A stretch of 64,000 nt of DNA from Batillaria attramentaria. Its lineage: Eukaryota > Mollusca > Gastropoda > Batillariidae. This document shows, piece after piece, positions 23,401-32,599 of the stretch. The notes under the pieces are model-generated. The model saw only the letters and a program-made list of their open reading frames with translations, ran no database searches and was not told where the DNA came from. Every line of letters begins with the position of its first letter. Position 1 is the stretch's first letter. A program made the translations under genes and the position numbers. The stretch spans positions 1,034,501-1,098,500 of the forward strand of contig JACVVK020000018.1 in assembly GCA_018292915.2 (NCBI GenBank), in the 5' to 3' direction.

Positions 23401-26400
23401 GCTGCAATGACGAGGTGATGGTCTGAGGCTGCATCAGCTCCCCGCTTTGCTCGGACATCCAGCAAGCTTCTTCGCCACTTCCTGCCGATGGTGATGTGGT
23501 CGATCTGGTTTACAGTTCTTCCGTCCGGTGATGTCCAGGTGGTTTTGTGGATGGTCTTGTGCGGGAAGATGGTGCCTCCGATGACCAGGTCGTTGGTGGT
23601 GCAGAATTCTGTGAAGAGCTCTCCGTTCTCGTTCTGTGTCCCTGTTCCGTGTTTGCCCATGATGAGTTCTCTGTCTGTGTTGTCGGTGCCCACTTTGGCG
23701 TTGAGGTCTCCCATGAGGATCTTCAGGTCTCTTCTCGGTGCTTTGTCCAGGACGGCTTGGAGCTGCTCGTAGAAGTTCTCCTTTTCTTCTTCGTCCGCCA
23801 CGTTGGTGGGAGCGTAGCACTGGAGGATGGTGACTTTCCTGCCCTTGGAGTTGAACCTGGCGCTCAGGATCCTTGGTGACACTGGTTCCCAGGACAATAG
23901 TGCTTGTGTTGCTTCAGGTGTCATCAGCAACGCTACTCCATGCATGTGTGGCTGGCCGTCTTCGTGTCCGGAGTAGAGGATGGTGTCTCCGGAGGTGAGT
24001 CGTGTGCGTCCTGTTCCTGTCCATCTTGTCTCACATAGGCCGAGCAGCTTCAGATTGTATCTATGCATTTCTTGACTCACTTGTGCTGTCTTTCCTGTTT
24101 CGTATAGGGTTCGGATGTTCCAGGTCCCTATCCTGGCTTTGGTCTTGGCCGTCAGAAGAGTAGTCGGCGCACTGGCTTCCCGAGGGCTTTCACCAGCTCG
24201 CGTCATGGGCTCTACTAGAGAGGACTCTTCCTGGACCAAGTTGCGTTGTAGATCTGTGGTTGTAGTTTCTGTAACAAGTTCTTTTTTTTAAAGAGTTGGG
24301 TTGTTAGCCCTACTCAAACCCCCAACCTGGAGGACCAGTGAGTGCGCTTCGTCTGGCCTCTACCCTTCGACCTGTCCAGCATGGGTGGCCCTACCAGGAG
24401 ACGAATCTCCCGCCAGCATAGCTCTCGGGGTCATGGAGACACGCAAGCCCCATCTCCAACGGCAAGGATGCACTCATCGATGGGGATTGTATAGGCGCTT
24501 TACCCAATTTCATGAATCGGCTCAAAGCGCCGCGAACTGAACCCAACACGCACGCTCACGTGAATCATACGCATTCTCTCACACACTGGACACAAACACA
24601 TTACAATTGTAATGCGAAGGGTCAGCTCAGCTATATTAAATTTCGGAATTTAGAATTGCATTTATTTTTCAAATTTGGTGGGCTGAACATTTCCAAAGCA
24701 GAGGGGGAGGAAGCCGGAGTACCCGGAGAGAACCCCCGACGATCGGCCTGAATGAACGATGCCACATACGAGAAGGAAAAATTCTTTGCACCGTGTGGGA
24801 CTCGAACCCCTGACCTCTCGCATTGGTGACAGGTCTCTTAACCACTAGACCACCAGGGCTGCCACTCTTCCTCCTGTGGCCTGATTTCTGGCTTTTTGAA
24901 CCGGCTGTAAAAAAAGCTTTCCGGCTTTTTAAAGCCGTTTCCGGCTTTTCCGGCTTTTTCGGCGAAATAATCGCGAGTCTGTGTCTATCGCTGGACCGTC
25001 GGCCTTCCCGGGTAAGGTGCATTTTGCGCCTCATATTGTCATATTCAGGGCTGCCACTCTTCCTGCTGTGGCAGGATTTCGTGCTTTTTGAACCGGCTGT
25101 GAAGAGGTTTCCGGCTTTTTAAAGCGTTTTCCGGCTTCTCCGGCTTTTTCCTGCTTTTCCGGCCCAAAAATCGAGAGTCTGTGTTTATCGCTGGGCCGTC
25201 GACTTTTCTGGGTAAGGTGCATTTTGCGCCCCATATTCTTCGGCGACGTTACCCCCCCGCTTTTCACTGTCTTCGGGCAAAGTCGTTTTCCTGCTTCTTT
25301 TCCGGCCAAAAACCTCGCGAGTCTGTGTCTATCAGCACAGACCCTGACCCCCCCCCCCCCCACCCCCCCCGCTTTTCACATTCTTCAGGCAAAGTCCTTT
25401 CTTCCTTCCACTGGCTCCCTGTAGTTTGGCTTTCCTTCCATTCAGATTTTGAGGGTCAATTTTCAGGCTTTTTGTCTCTCAGAAAGTGGCAGCCCTGGAC
25501 CACCGACCGCCCCGACCGACTGTGTTGTACATGTAACTTATTTAGTGTACTCCAGTATTTTCCAAGCACTACAGTGAGGTGGTGCAAAGTTGGTAACTCA
25601 GAATAAAAGTATTGCACTGAATGCAAAATAGGATAATTTGATGAGTTCCATCTTCTTTACATTGTTGAACCAGGATGGTTTTTTTTTTATGGTAATGGGG
25701 TGCTGTTTTCTCTGAAGATTGTTACATTGTCAATAATTCTGAGTCAGTAGATCAGAGTGACCTCTGTTGAGGTTATCTCAAAATTGTATTCTGAAAAGTG
25801 AAATATGATCGTGATGAATTTCAGAATCTTGATAATTATATAAAATGAATAGCATCTTTTGAATATGTGGATGTTCTTTTGATTTTCTGATATTCCCTAT
25901 GTTGCTCATCAGCAGTCTAAAAGGCTGCATGGTGGTCTGATAAAGGAAGAACAGAAGTATATATGTACACTCTTTGCCAGTTCGTTAATCGGTCACTTTG
26001 TTATTTCTCAGGAGCTGTTTAAGAGTGTGGCTCGGGCAATCTCTCACCACGTCATGGAAACAACTAAGGGTCTGCCGACGTCTGGTAATTGTATGTGTTT
26101 GACTTTTCTTCTCTCTCTTTTCCTCACTGTGTGTTTCGTCACGGCTTTTCGGACTGTCTTGACTGCCTAGCACCAAACTAACGCCAGCTGGTATGCAGTG
26201 TTGTGGCAAGTTTATCATGCATGCATATATGTGTGAGTGAAACTGTTTTAATGTAATGGTTTGATAAATTAATTGAAAATGGACAAGAATGAGCAGTGCT
26301 GATTGGTTGGTCACATTTCAAGTGCATGCAGTTTCATGGCAAATAGGGTTCTAATACTTGAGAGATGGGACGTAACCCAGGAAAAAAAGTAAATGAGGAA

Positions 26401-26996
26401 AACACAACTGAAAACAAATTATCTCCCTTGTGGATTCCACGGTTCGCAGACTGCAACATCTGCCAGCATTAAATCAGATGCCAAATTACAATTTTGCCAT
26501 TACAGTTTTCGATGAAATTTGGATGATGCACAAGGAACATGTCTAGATAATCGTTTGTTGTGGAAGGAATGGTGGCATGAGAAATGTGTTTGGTTGCTCA
26601 TGATGTCTTCCTTGTTCAGTCGGTTTTCTAGTAATGTGACAAGAATAAGGAAAGAGGCAGAAAATGGGGCAGATTTATTGTGGGGGTGATAATTAGTACG
26701 TGTTGTAACTTGTATCTGCATGCAGCAAAAGATAAAATGTAACACATCAATGGGATATTGGTGAAACTGCATTTTGAGAATAGCACAAACGCGTGCAGTG
26801 CATACGTCATCGCTATTTGTAAAATGCAGTTACACTAAAAACTCCATAATAACATTAATACATGTGTAGAGAAGAGATCTTTGATTTTTCTGTGTTGTCT
26901 CAGATGTGGGTGTGGTTTGTCTGGAAGGTTTGCATGCAGTAATTGATTCACTTTGTAGAGTTTTTAGATGATCAGTTAACTTCAAGGCTAACAATT

Positions 26997-27041
<45 letters not shown>

Positions 27042-27229
27042 TGTGTGTGTGTGTGTGTGTGTGTGAGAGGCAGACACAGTCACACATAAACTGCACAGTT
27101 TTACACACAGTTGCTGATGTGTGGCTTTTTGCATGACATTTAAACTAGATGCTTAGTTGCAGTGTCAATAGTACATGTAATAATTTGAGGTAGTCGTGAC
27201 CCAGTGATTAGACTTTGCAAGAATGTTCA

Positions 27230-27270
<41 letters not shown>

Positions 27271-27589
27271 TCCTGTCAGTGGCATCATCATTCTTTTAGT
27301 GATGGAAGTCATTTCAGATGATAGACACTAAACCTCATGTATGTGGCCTGTGCTGGACTTACGGTTTCCCATACTTCAAGCATTTGATTAAGGTTTTTTG
27401 TTGTTGTTTTTTTTTTAAAAATTATGTACCTCAGAATGAATAACTGCAGTTTGCACACATTGTGGCTCACATTTGATGTTTATCATCATCTCTGTTCCAG
27501 GCAAAGAAGAAGCCAAGCGTCTGGTGCGGGAGTTCATGGAGGAACACAAGAAAGTACTGTCTCACGAGGCTCTCAAGGGATGGCGGTAA
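11414..27589 (+). CDS. RECQL5: ATP-dependent DNA helicase Q5 (RecQ-like 5)
   Basis: A RecQ-family 3'-5' helicase; in animals RECQL5 restrains homologous recombination and binds RNA polymerase II. Thirteen exons join with consistent GT-AG phases: 11414-11531, 12064-12716, 13755-13972, 15705-15867, 16093-16175, 16431-16646, 17173-17302, 17634-17741, 18473-19491, 19917-19962, 20756-20998, 26012-26084, 27501-27589, giving 1052 aa (human about 990). Walker A PTGAGKS at residues 49-55, DEAH at 153-156, TATAT near 189, motif [12 protein letters not shown] at 346-355, and zinc-module cysteines 413, 429, 433 and 436. A serine/acid-rich linker (exon 9) and lysine-rich segment precede an SRI domain (about 978-1052), which marks RECQL5 rather than other RecQs. 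The first exon ATG opens the conserved N-terminus. Introns are loaded with transposons and one carries an antisense intact LINE. Confidence 0.95.
12900..13110 (+). repeat. Dispersed repeat D copy 2
   Basis: It lies in RECQL5 intron 2. It aligns by eye with 62443-62670: CTAAGGCTGTTTGCCAAATG, then CCAGTTTC..AACTTTG, GCTTCTAATAGTGGAG, TAGCCACCAATCAG and GTCTTCAGTCCG. No open frame or terminal repeats are evident, so the class is unknown. Confidence 0.7.
14182..14983. mobile_element. BED-finger DNA transposon relic (TIR CAGGGCTGCCTACC)
   Basis: The element is bounded by a perfect 14-bp terminal inverted repeat, CAGGGCTGCCTACC, flanked on both sides by AAAGGG (14176-14181 and 14984-14989), a 6-bp target-site duplication. 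It is 802 bp long and sits in RECQL5 intron 3. It carries only the N-terminal zinc-finger part of a transposase-like gene, so it cannot move by itself. The ends and the BED finger suggest a hAT-like group, although hAT usually makes 8-bp duplications. Confidence 0.8.
14441..14690 (+). pseudogene. BED-type zinc finger of transposase, frameshifted
   Basis: From ATG 14441 the frame begins with a lysine-rich N-terminus, then a segment with [12 protein letters not shown], then CEICSTEFS and a first part of a BED-like finger (C-x2-C). The histidine half (DDIKRH) continues in another frame after 14620, showing a frameshift in between. The catalytic part of the transposase is absent. Confidence 0.65.
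15327..15485. repeat. Long C-tract array (G-quadruplex/i-motif prone)
   Basis: About 160 bp of runs of 5-16 C separated mostly by AA, in RECQL5 intron 3. The transcribed RNA is C-rich; the template strand carries the matching G runs. Proline/glycine-rich frames across it are spurious. Confidence 0.95.
17757..18089. repeat. 65-bp minisatellite, about 5 copies
   Basis: Five nearly identical 65-bp units, each containing GGGAATATCATCTAGTTCTG and ending in TGTCATTATGCT, fill most of RECQL5 intron 8, beginning 16 bp after the exon 8 donor. Confidence 0.95.
20146..20330 (+). repeat. Degenerate SINE-B in RECQL5 intron 10
   Basis: It retains the tRNA-like head (GGGATGGCCAAGCAGGTAGA), a GAGTTCAGATCCCG B box, a TTTGTGCTTGC segment, a GCCCTGTCTTTCATATCA block and a GAAAAAGGACATTGAAC tail. 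Confidence 0.6.
20392..20678. mobile_element. Foldback element with tRNA-like inverted arms
   Basis: The outer about 55 bp are inverted copies of each other: CTGCAG, CTCAGTTGGTATAG, TTCGCCCGTTAGG and GGGGTGCAAATGTATA at 20393-20447 recur inverted at 20622-20678 with a few indels. The outer arm resembles a tRNA A box (TAGCTCAGTTGG), so it may be two inverted SINE heads or a MITE. It lies in RECQL5 intron 10. Confidence 0.7.
21196..24485 (-). mobile_element. Full-length APE-RT LINE (RTE-like)
   Basis: A 3290-bp non-LTR retrotransposon, antisense in RECQL5 intron 11. It has a 246-bp 5' leader, one 1007-aa reading frame and a 3' end of only 20 bp made of TAAGC repeats directly after the stop. 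A single APE-RT frame of about 3 kb with a tiny microsatellite 3' end is typical of the RTE group. It is bounded by an 11-bp perfect target-site duplication inside a SINE-A tail. Confidence 0.88.
21216..24239 (-). CDS. LINE endonuclease-reverse transcriptase, intact
   Basis: The 1007-aa protein nicks target DNA and copies the element RNA at the nick. The N-terminal APE-type endonuclease (about residues 35-275) shows [18 protein letters not shown] with the catalytic Glu, MGDLNAKVG and SDHHLVIAA. The reverse transcriptase (about 480-760) shows [36 protein letters not shown] and the FADD catalytic motif in [12 protein letters not shown]. The C-terminus includes [13 protein letters not shown] and [14 protein letters not shown]. 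The start ATG gives the longest frame; an internal start near the endonuclease is possible. No stop or frameshift is present, so it may be a young, competent copy. Mollusc databases often label this family as craniofacial development protein 2-like. Confidence 0.9.
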   Translation of the reverse strand: MVQEESSLVEPMTRAGESPREASAPTTLLTAKTKARIGTWNIRTLYETGKTAQVSQEMHRYNLKLLGLCETRWTGTGRTRLTSGDTILYSGHEDGQPHMHGVALLMTPEATQALLSWEPVSPRILSARFNSKGRKVTILQCYAPTNVADEEEKENFYEQLQAVLDKAPRRDLKILMGDLNAKVGTDNTDRELIMGKHGTGTQNENGELFTEFCTTNDLVIGGTIFPHKTIHKTTWTSPDGRTVNQIDHITIGRKWRRSLLDVRAKRGADAASDHHLVIAAIKIKLKAYRDQADRPSHKYNVHSLKESVKTNAFRCELRNRFSALDTPPEETIEEHWHDLRETWTATCKKVLGKKTRQHKEWLTSDTWDLITERKRLKDLINHTDDQDDKRDLQAQYWDVNRQVKRSARNDKRNFINDLTEEAETAAGQRNIKRLYEITRTLSGKNNNPTRPVKDKNGQIITKEEDQRTRWAEHFKETLNRPPPPVPPDIPPAAQLLDISTNPPTKTEIIKAIKSLKSGKAAGPDGIPPEALKADIQTSTEMLRPLLRKIWENESVPQDWKKGHLVKLPKKGDLSSCSNWRGIMLLSIPGKVLTRIILERLKTALDKTLREEQAGFRNDRSCTDHIATMRIIIEQSLEWQTPLYSTFVDFQKAFDSVDREVIWKLMSHYGFPPKFVNIIRQLYEDATCQVIHDGKLTEPFTVRTGVRQGCILSPTIFLMVVDWVMRQATDGKRTGIQWTFSKQLEDLDFADDIALLSHKQQDAQEKLNRVAEEAEQTGLKINISKTEVMRVNHKQHDPIQLHQEDIKEVDKFVYLGSVVSKDGGTDEDIRSRTNKARHAFRTLRPIWRSTALSLRNKIRIFNSNVKSVLLYGSETWRTTKTSSHKLQTFINRCLRNILNIRYPLVITNQDLWEGTRQVPIEQEIKKRKWGWIGHTLRKSTSNVTRQSLDWNPQGKRKVGRPKQTWRRSTDAEAKAAGTTWAELKRASQNRVRWRSVVAALCSPGNKED
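24854..25497. mobile_element. Nonautonomous DNA transposon (TIR CAGGGCTGCCACT)
   Basis: The element starts CAGGGCTGCCACT and ends AGTGGCAGCCCTG, flanked by GACCAC on both sides (24848-24853; 25498-25503). Its first 192 bp recur at 25046, starting with the same terminus, so it carries two left ends and one right end: either an internal duplication or one element nested in the end of another. CCGGCTTTT motifs are repeated throughout and no protein frame is visible. It shares the first 10 bp and a 6-bp duplication with the element at 14182. Confidence 0.82.
27001..27065. repeat. (GT)n microsatellite
   Basis: About 65 bp of GT repeats with one interruption, in RECQL5 intron 12. A second GT tract lies at 27233-27269. 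Confidence 0.95.
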
Positions 27590-27990
27590 CTGGATGTTTG
27601 CTGGCCAAGGAGTGTGCTGTCTGATGAGGCTTTGAAGGGATGACGGTGACTGGACCCTTGGTGGCGTTGTGAGGCTCACGTGGGTTGCTGACCGTGGAGT
27701 GTGTCGTCTCGTGAGTCTCATGAGGCTCTGAAGCGATGACGGTAACTGGTGCATTTGGGATCAAGATCCTGGGACAGGATGGTGACCAAGGAGTATGCTG
27801 TTTTATGAGGCTCTCAAGGGATGGTTATGGCGGGAGCTTTTGGTCTACTGAGGCTCAGACAAGTTGGTGACCTTCAGTATGGAGCCTCAGAAGTATTGGT
27901 CATTGCTGGAGTGTTAGTGCTGTTGGAGTGCAGAAGAACTTGTGAATGTGCTCTGTTTCATCATTGAGACTCAGAAGGGATGGTGATAAC
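27566..27990 (+). repeat. Degenerate tandem repeat across the RECQL5 stop codon
   Basis: The motif GAGGCTCTCAAGGGATGGCG, which encodes the last residues (EALKGW) of the protein, recurs in diverged form at about 27625, 27721, 27806, 27848, 27885 and 27967, spaced unevenly by 40-100 bp. The first unit contains the stop codon and the others lie in the 3' UTR. Confidence 0.75.
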
Positions 27991-27999
27991 TGAAGTTTT

Positions 28000-29179
28000 T
28001 GGTCGTAGTCAGTTGTGAGTTGTGTGTGACTGTGAGTCTCCAGAAGAAAAGAGTGCCAGTTACTGCAACAGTGTGGTCCTCCTGAAACTCCAAAGAAGTG
28101 GTGTTTGCAGAGTGTATTGTCTCATGGATCTGTGATAGACGGCCAGTGCTTAGTACAGGGTCATGGTCAAGGAACACCGGTCAGTGTTTTCAAGCTCTTG
28201 AGCCTGCTTTTAACTGGGCACAGCACGCGAAACACACATGTGTACATCACAGTCATTGCGCTTGGTTTGTCTACTAACTACGAAACTGAACACGGCTGTG
28301 CTCGGTGACAAACCGATTGAAGATGCACTGTCCGCCATGTTTGTGCGCCGAGTGACGTAGTAGAGCCAATCAGAATCTGTTGTGGAAACCACAGTCACAG
28401 TTGTGGCTATTTGAAATCCAGGTTGTTGTGGTGACGCCACAGCAGCGGAAACCTCTAAAATCACAACTGTGTCACAACTGTGGACAGCACTGTGGTGCTC
28501 CGCAATGTCCAGTTAAGAGCCGGCCTTAGAGACTGAGATGCACTGACAACATGCAGTTAAACATGTAGTCAACCGTGGGCAGTCATTGCCAAGGTATAAA
28601 ATGAAATGTATACATGTGTACTGACTAGTCATACCACTGGTGTAACAAGTCAATCCGAAGCAATTCATGCCTGTCAGTGTCACATGGCACCTAGTTTGTA
28701 GATACTGTACAAAGGAAAACAAAGGAAAAGCTGATTCATGCAGTAGTTACAGCATTACAGGGCATTACAGTATTAGTAGTACAGTATTAGTTGTATAAAT
28801 AACCACCAATGACTGCATATATGTGTATATATGTGTACATTATCATACACTTGTAGCAAAGCAGTATGGGTGGTGATGTGATGATACATTTGACTGTTTT
28901 TGAATAAATGCAAGATAAAGTTAAATGCCATGTCTTTCCATGAGGCCTAAACGACGGTGAGCCTAGGCTGGGTGTTGCTGGAGATGAAGTGTCGACAGCT
29001 TTAATGAAGTCCGTTTATTACTACCGGTATTATCAGGGACGGTGTGTTTTGAATGCTTCTGTGCTGCGTTGGTAGGAACTTCCCATACAACAAAGTTAGT
29101 AGGCACATTTGCTGAGTGTACCGTATGTGGACGTTGTTCTGTGGACACATTCAGGTACCTTGGATAACCAGACTGGTAG
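28000..29179. other. Probable RECQL5 3' UTR and following intergenic DNA
   Basis: No gene is visible. It contains an AT-rich stretch with ATATGTGTATATATGTG near 28818 and the candidate poly(A) site. Confidence 0.4.
28903..28908 (+). promoter_or_regulatory. Candidate polyadenylation signal of RECQL5
   Basis: AATAAA in AT-rich sequence, 1.3 kb after the stop. I see no better canonical signal between the stop and this site. Without transcripts the 3' end stays tentative. Confidence 0.45.
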
Positions 29180-29310
29180 GGTCTTTGACATTTAACACTT
29201 TCGTCATGAGTTCAGATCCTGGCTAAAGAGTCTAAAATGCGTGATGCCTTTTTTTTCCTTGTTGCCTCATCTTCGATATCACCTGCTTGTGGTAAACCTC
29301 TAACCATCCA
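29180..29310 (+). repeat. Degenerate SINE-B
   Basis: TGAGTTCAGATCCTGGCT, GTTGCCTCATCTTCGATATC and ACCTGCTTGTGGTAAAC match the B box, middle block and tail of SINE-B with many changes. Confidence 0.5.
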
Positions 29311-29710
29311 ACTGTGGGCATATTCCCCTGAATGAAAACTTCATGTATGCCCAAGCATGTCATACTGCACTGGTTTTGTTTTATTTGATTGTTAAAATTG
29401 TTTCCTAATGCCATAGCTGTCCGCTTATGTCCGTCAATGTACACAAGATTTGACTCAGAAAAATGGTGTGGATGGAGGAGAAAGCTGCTGACATAGACCT
29501 CCCCCACCTCCCCCCCCCCCCCCCACCTTCCCCCTTTTTTTTTTAAATTGAAGTAGCCGCTAATGACTTGCCATTGCAATTTTTCAAAGCACCAGTCCAG
29601 TGGATTTCCTGTTACATGTAATTTTGAGTGCCAGTTTTGTTGCATTGTTTGATTTTTCTCTGGAAAGATTGTTAAATTGTTTCCGTTTTGGCACATGGTT
29701 CTGGAGAAAC

Positions 29711-29770
<60 letters not shown>

Positions 29771-30976
29771 TGTGTGCGTGCGTGCGCACGCGCACATGGT
29801 ATGTGATGAATGTATGCCTACAGGAGGAGGACAGCTTTGCAAGCTGGTCAGACTTCTGAACTGTTCTTTCCGTGGCAGTATTAGAACAGTAATTGCATCT
29901 GATAGATTTTGTCTCAGATTTTAAATAGATGAATTCAAGCACATGACCGAAATCTACATGTATACAGCTTTTGCTTAGGCAGTGTTACTGACAACTACGT
30001 GTATACCGATTCCCCTGCGCTTACAAGTTTGCAGACCTATACATATGATGATAACACGCGGCAGTGTTCTGTGCAACCAATTATACAGTGTGTGCCCATA
30101 CATATTGAATAGGTAAAACCTATAATGCAGAATAGAATATTTGTAGCTGTGCTGTTGTCTGAAGAAAGGGCTTATGCACCATGGTTTTCAAAAGCACACT
30201 TAGTCCTGTTTTCCAGATAATGGTACTTGTACTGTTGCGTTGCATTCCTGTATGCTGAATCCCTTTGTTTGCAGGAGTGTAGTGACGTATACATAAGTAT
30301 GTGTGTGTTTGCATGAAGCATGCATGGTGCACAGTGTTCATGATTTGCGACATTTAAAAAAAAAAGAAAAGTTTTGAATATTGCAGTTGGTACTTAAAAT
30401 GATGTTCATCACACATGCACATTTCCTTGTTTTGCATTGCGTTGGTGTGTGTTATCCATGTTTCCTCAAATGCACAGACATTTCCTTGTTTGACATTGTA
30501 TTGTATTATCCTGTTATGGAATGAACATTTGATTGATCAGTTGGTTGTGATGGATGTGGATGTGAATCATTGTAACTGTGTGGTTTATTGAATACATTTG
30601 TTGGAAGAAACATTTTGTTATTTCATTGGACTTTGTGGTGCGTTGTGTTATTTGAATTTCACTGAAAAAACAACAACAACAACAACAAAAACCAGACAGA
30701 CCACGCACACACAAATTGCAAATGGTTTTACTGCCCAATACATGTGACCTGATTATGAAATTTACAATATATTCATATTATCTATTTAGAGTAACTTCAA
30801 ATCACCAGAGAGGGCAGGGGTATTTGTGTGTTTGGGAGGGGGAAGGCATGCGGGGGAGGGGGGGCATGGGGGGTTAGGGGTGTGTGGGTACATCTGCATC
30901 TGCACAATGAAATGACTTTTGACTGTATGAAGCCTCCTTCTGAATGTGACCCTTCAATTTCAACAGGTGTTTCATA

Positions 30977-31013
<37 letters not shown>

Positions 31014-31124
31014 ATCTGATGTGTCAGAAAGGGGATATGTGCATGTGTTTAGCTCCACGTGGGATTTGAACTAATGACCCGAACATTAATGGTTCACCGC
31101 TAAACATGATGGGCTATCCCATGA
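29311..31124. other. Gene-free stretch
   Basis: It contains a C run near 29505-29525, a (GT)n tract at 29717-29761 and another at 30979-31011. A tRNA-like minus-strand motif (TGGGATTTGAACTAATGACC) near 31058 may be another SINE head. No gene is visible. Confidence 0.5.
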
Positions 31125-31460
31125 TCTGACGACCAAATGCCACAGCTCCAGCGTCACCAACAGACCACCACCATTTTCCGCTTACGAACTGGACACTGCA
31201 GACTGCACGCCCACCTGTACAGCCTTGGGCTGACACATTCACCAGACTGCCAATGCGAAACAGCCCCCCAGACTCCAGAGCATATTCCCAAGAAGCAAGG
31301 ACACAGCCATGGCATAATTTGGTCGAATGGAGCAACGCTAACAGAGAAACTCCGGGGCACCAAAATGGAACTCCAAAAGACCACCGAATTCATCAAACCA
31401 CCAACCTTATCATCTGTGGTAGAGTCCAGTACAGGGAACACAGAAGAAGAAGCAGCAGCA
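31125..31460 (+). mobile_element. LINE 3' fragment (reverse transcriptase C-terminus)
   Basis: The frame from 31137 reads a C-terminal segment common to jockey-like mollusc LINEs: TIFRLRTGHCRLHAHLY, a Cys cluster SPDCQCETAPQTPEHI, then KLRGTKMELQKTTEFI. Everything upstream is missing. The end merges into the GPCR pseudogene at about 31470. Confidence 0.7.
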
Positions 31461-31473
31461 CAACAAAGCAGGT

Positions 31474-32599
31474 TAGGTGTCGGCCTTCTTCATCTGCCTC
31501 ATCACCCTCGACAGATTCCTCGTTCTCCGGTTTCCCTTCAGTGCGCGTCACTTCCGTAAATGGTCTGCCTTGGTGGCGTCTACTGTCGGTTGCCTGGGCA
31601 ACCGGCTTTGCTATTGGAATTGCGGTCGGTGGTCTAGTGGTTAAGAGACCTGTCACCAATGCGAGAGCTCAGGGGTTCGAGTCCCACTCGGGGCAAAGAA
31701 TTTTCCTTCTCGTATGTGGCACCGTTCATTCGGGCCGATCGTCGGGGGTTCTCTCCGGGTACTCCGGCTTCCTCCCCCTCTGCTTTGGAAATGTTCAGCC
31801 CACCAAATTTGAAAAATAAATGCAATTGTAAATTCCGAAATTTAAATAGCTGAGCTGACCCTTCGCACCACGTGATTGTAATGTGTTTATGTCCGGTGTG
31901 TGAGAGAATGTGTGTAATTCACGTGAGCGTGCGTGTTGGGTTCAGTTCGCGGCGCTTTGAGCCGATTCATGAAATTGGGTAAAGCGCCTATATAATACTC
32001 ATTATTATTATTATTATTGCCCGTTTGTTACACATGAGGTCAGAGTGGGAATTTTACAGTCAGACTGGCATCTGCATTCCACTTCCTGTCACGCGAAAGG
32101 CGTTTGGAGGTCAGAGTTACGCTTTTGGGCTGATGGCGGTGTTTAACTTCGTTCTCTTCATACTTACTGCCATAGGTCAGGTCCTGATTTTCTTGTCAGT
32201 TCGCAAGAACACCACCACGAGTAACCAAGGCAACCAGGACGCCACTATCGCACGCCGCCTTACCCCCATCACGCTGTCGGACTTCCTGTGCTGGTTCCCC
32301 ATCGGTTTGCTGGGACTGCTGGCCTCCACGGGGACTCCAATCTCTGGCGAGGTCAACGTGGCCATGGCCATCTTCGTGCTGCCGCTCAACTCGGGACTGA
32401 ACCCTTTTCTTTACACCTACAACGTCATCATAGAGATGAGAAGGCGGCAGGAGATCGCTTGCTACAGCAGTTGAACCAACGACTTCTGATCCGAGTGAGT
32501 GATGCACGTCTTCCAGACAAGCGGACACCGTGTAGCAAGGAGACGCAGACGGACGATCTGACCGAGATGCTGCAGCTCACGGACAAAGCTGACAAATGA
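31474..32599 (+). pseudogene. GRL101/LGR-type GPCR pseudogene (TM3 to C-tail)
   Basis: Three separated stretches encode consecutive parts of a rhodopsin-family receptor like GRL101/relaxin receptors. First comes TM3-TM4 with SAFFICLITLDRFLVLRFPF (31479-31620; a DRF version of the DRY site). Next is EL2-TM7 with EWEFYSQTGICIPL, DFLCWFPIGLLG (TM6) and NSGLNPFLYT (TM7) at 32022-32474. Last is a C-tail RLLQQLNQRLLIR to a stop at 32599. It is broken by an extra G in TM4 near 31590, by a 397-bp SINE-A between TM4 and EL2, and by a frameshift after TM7 near 32455. TM1-TM2 and any leucine-rich ectodomain are absent. The intact frame across TM5-TM7 suggests fairly recent loss. Confidence 0.85.
31622..32018 (+). 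mobile_element. SINE-A copy inside the GPCR pseudogene
   Basis: Full-length SINE-A with (ATT)n tail. Flanking ATTGC occurs before the head and, ambiguously with the tail, after it. The receptor frame resumes across the insertion when the SINE is removed (GGAATTGC joined to CCGTTTG reads Gly-Ile-Ala-Arg-Leu), so the insertion point is exact. Confidence 0.88.

Larger units (their letters stand above)
21161..25513 (-). mobile_element. SINE-A copy split in three by two insertions
   Basis: On the minus strand a complete SINE-A can be read in three pieces. The tRNA head is 25513-25498, the body 24853-24486, and the tail 21195-21161 with (ATT)n. The gaps are a DNA transposon (24854-25497) and a LINE (21196-24485), each flanked by a perfect duplication of SINE sequence (6 bp GACCAC; 11 bp ATTGTATAGGC on the + strand). 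The summed length of about 408 bp equals the uninterrupted copies. It lies in RECQL5 intron 11. Confidence 0.88.
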
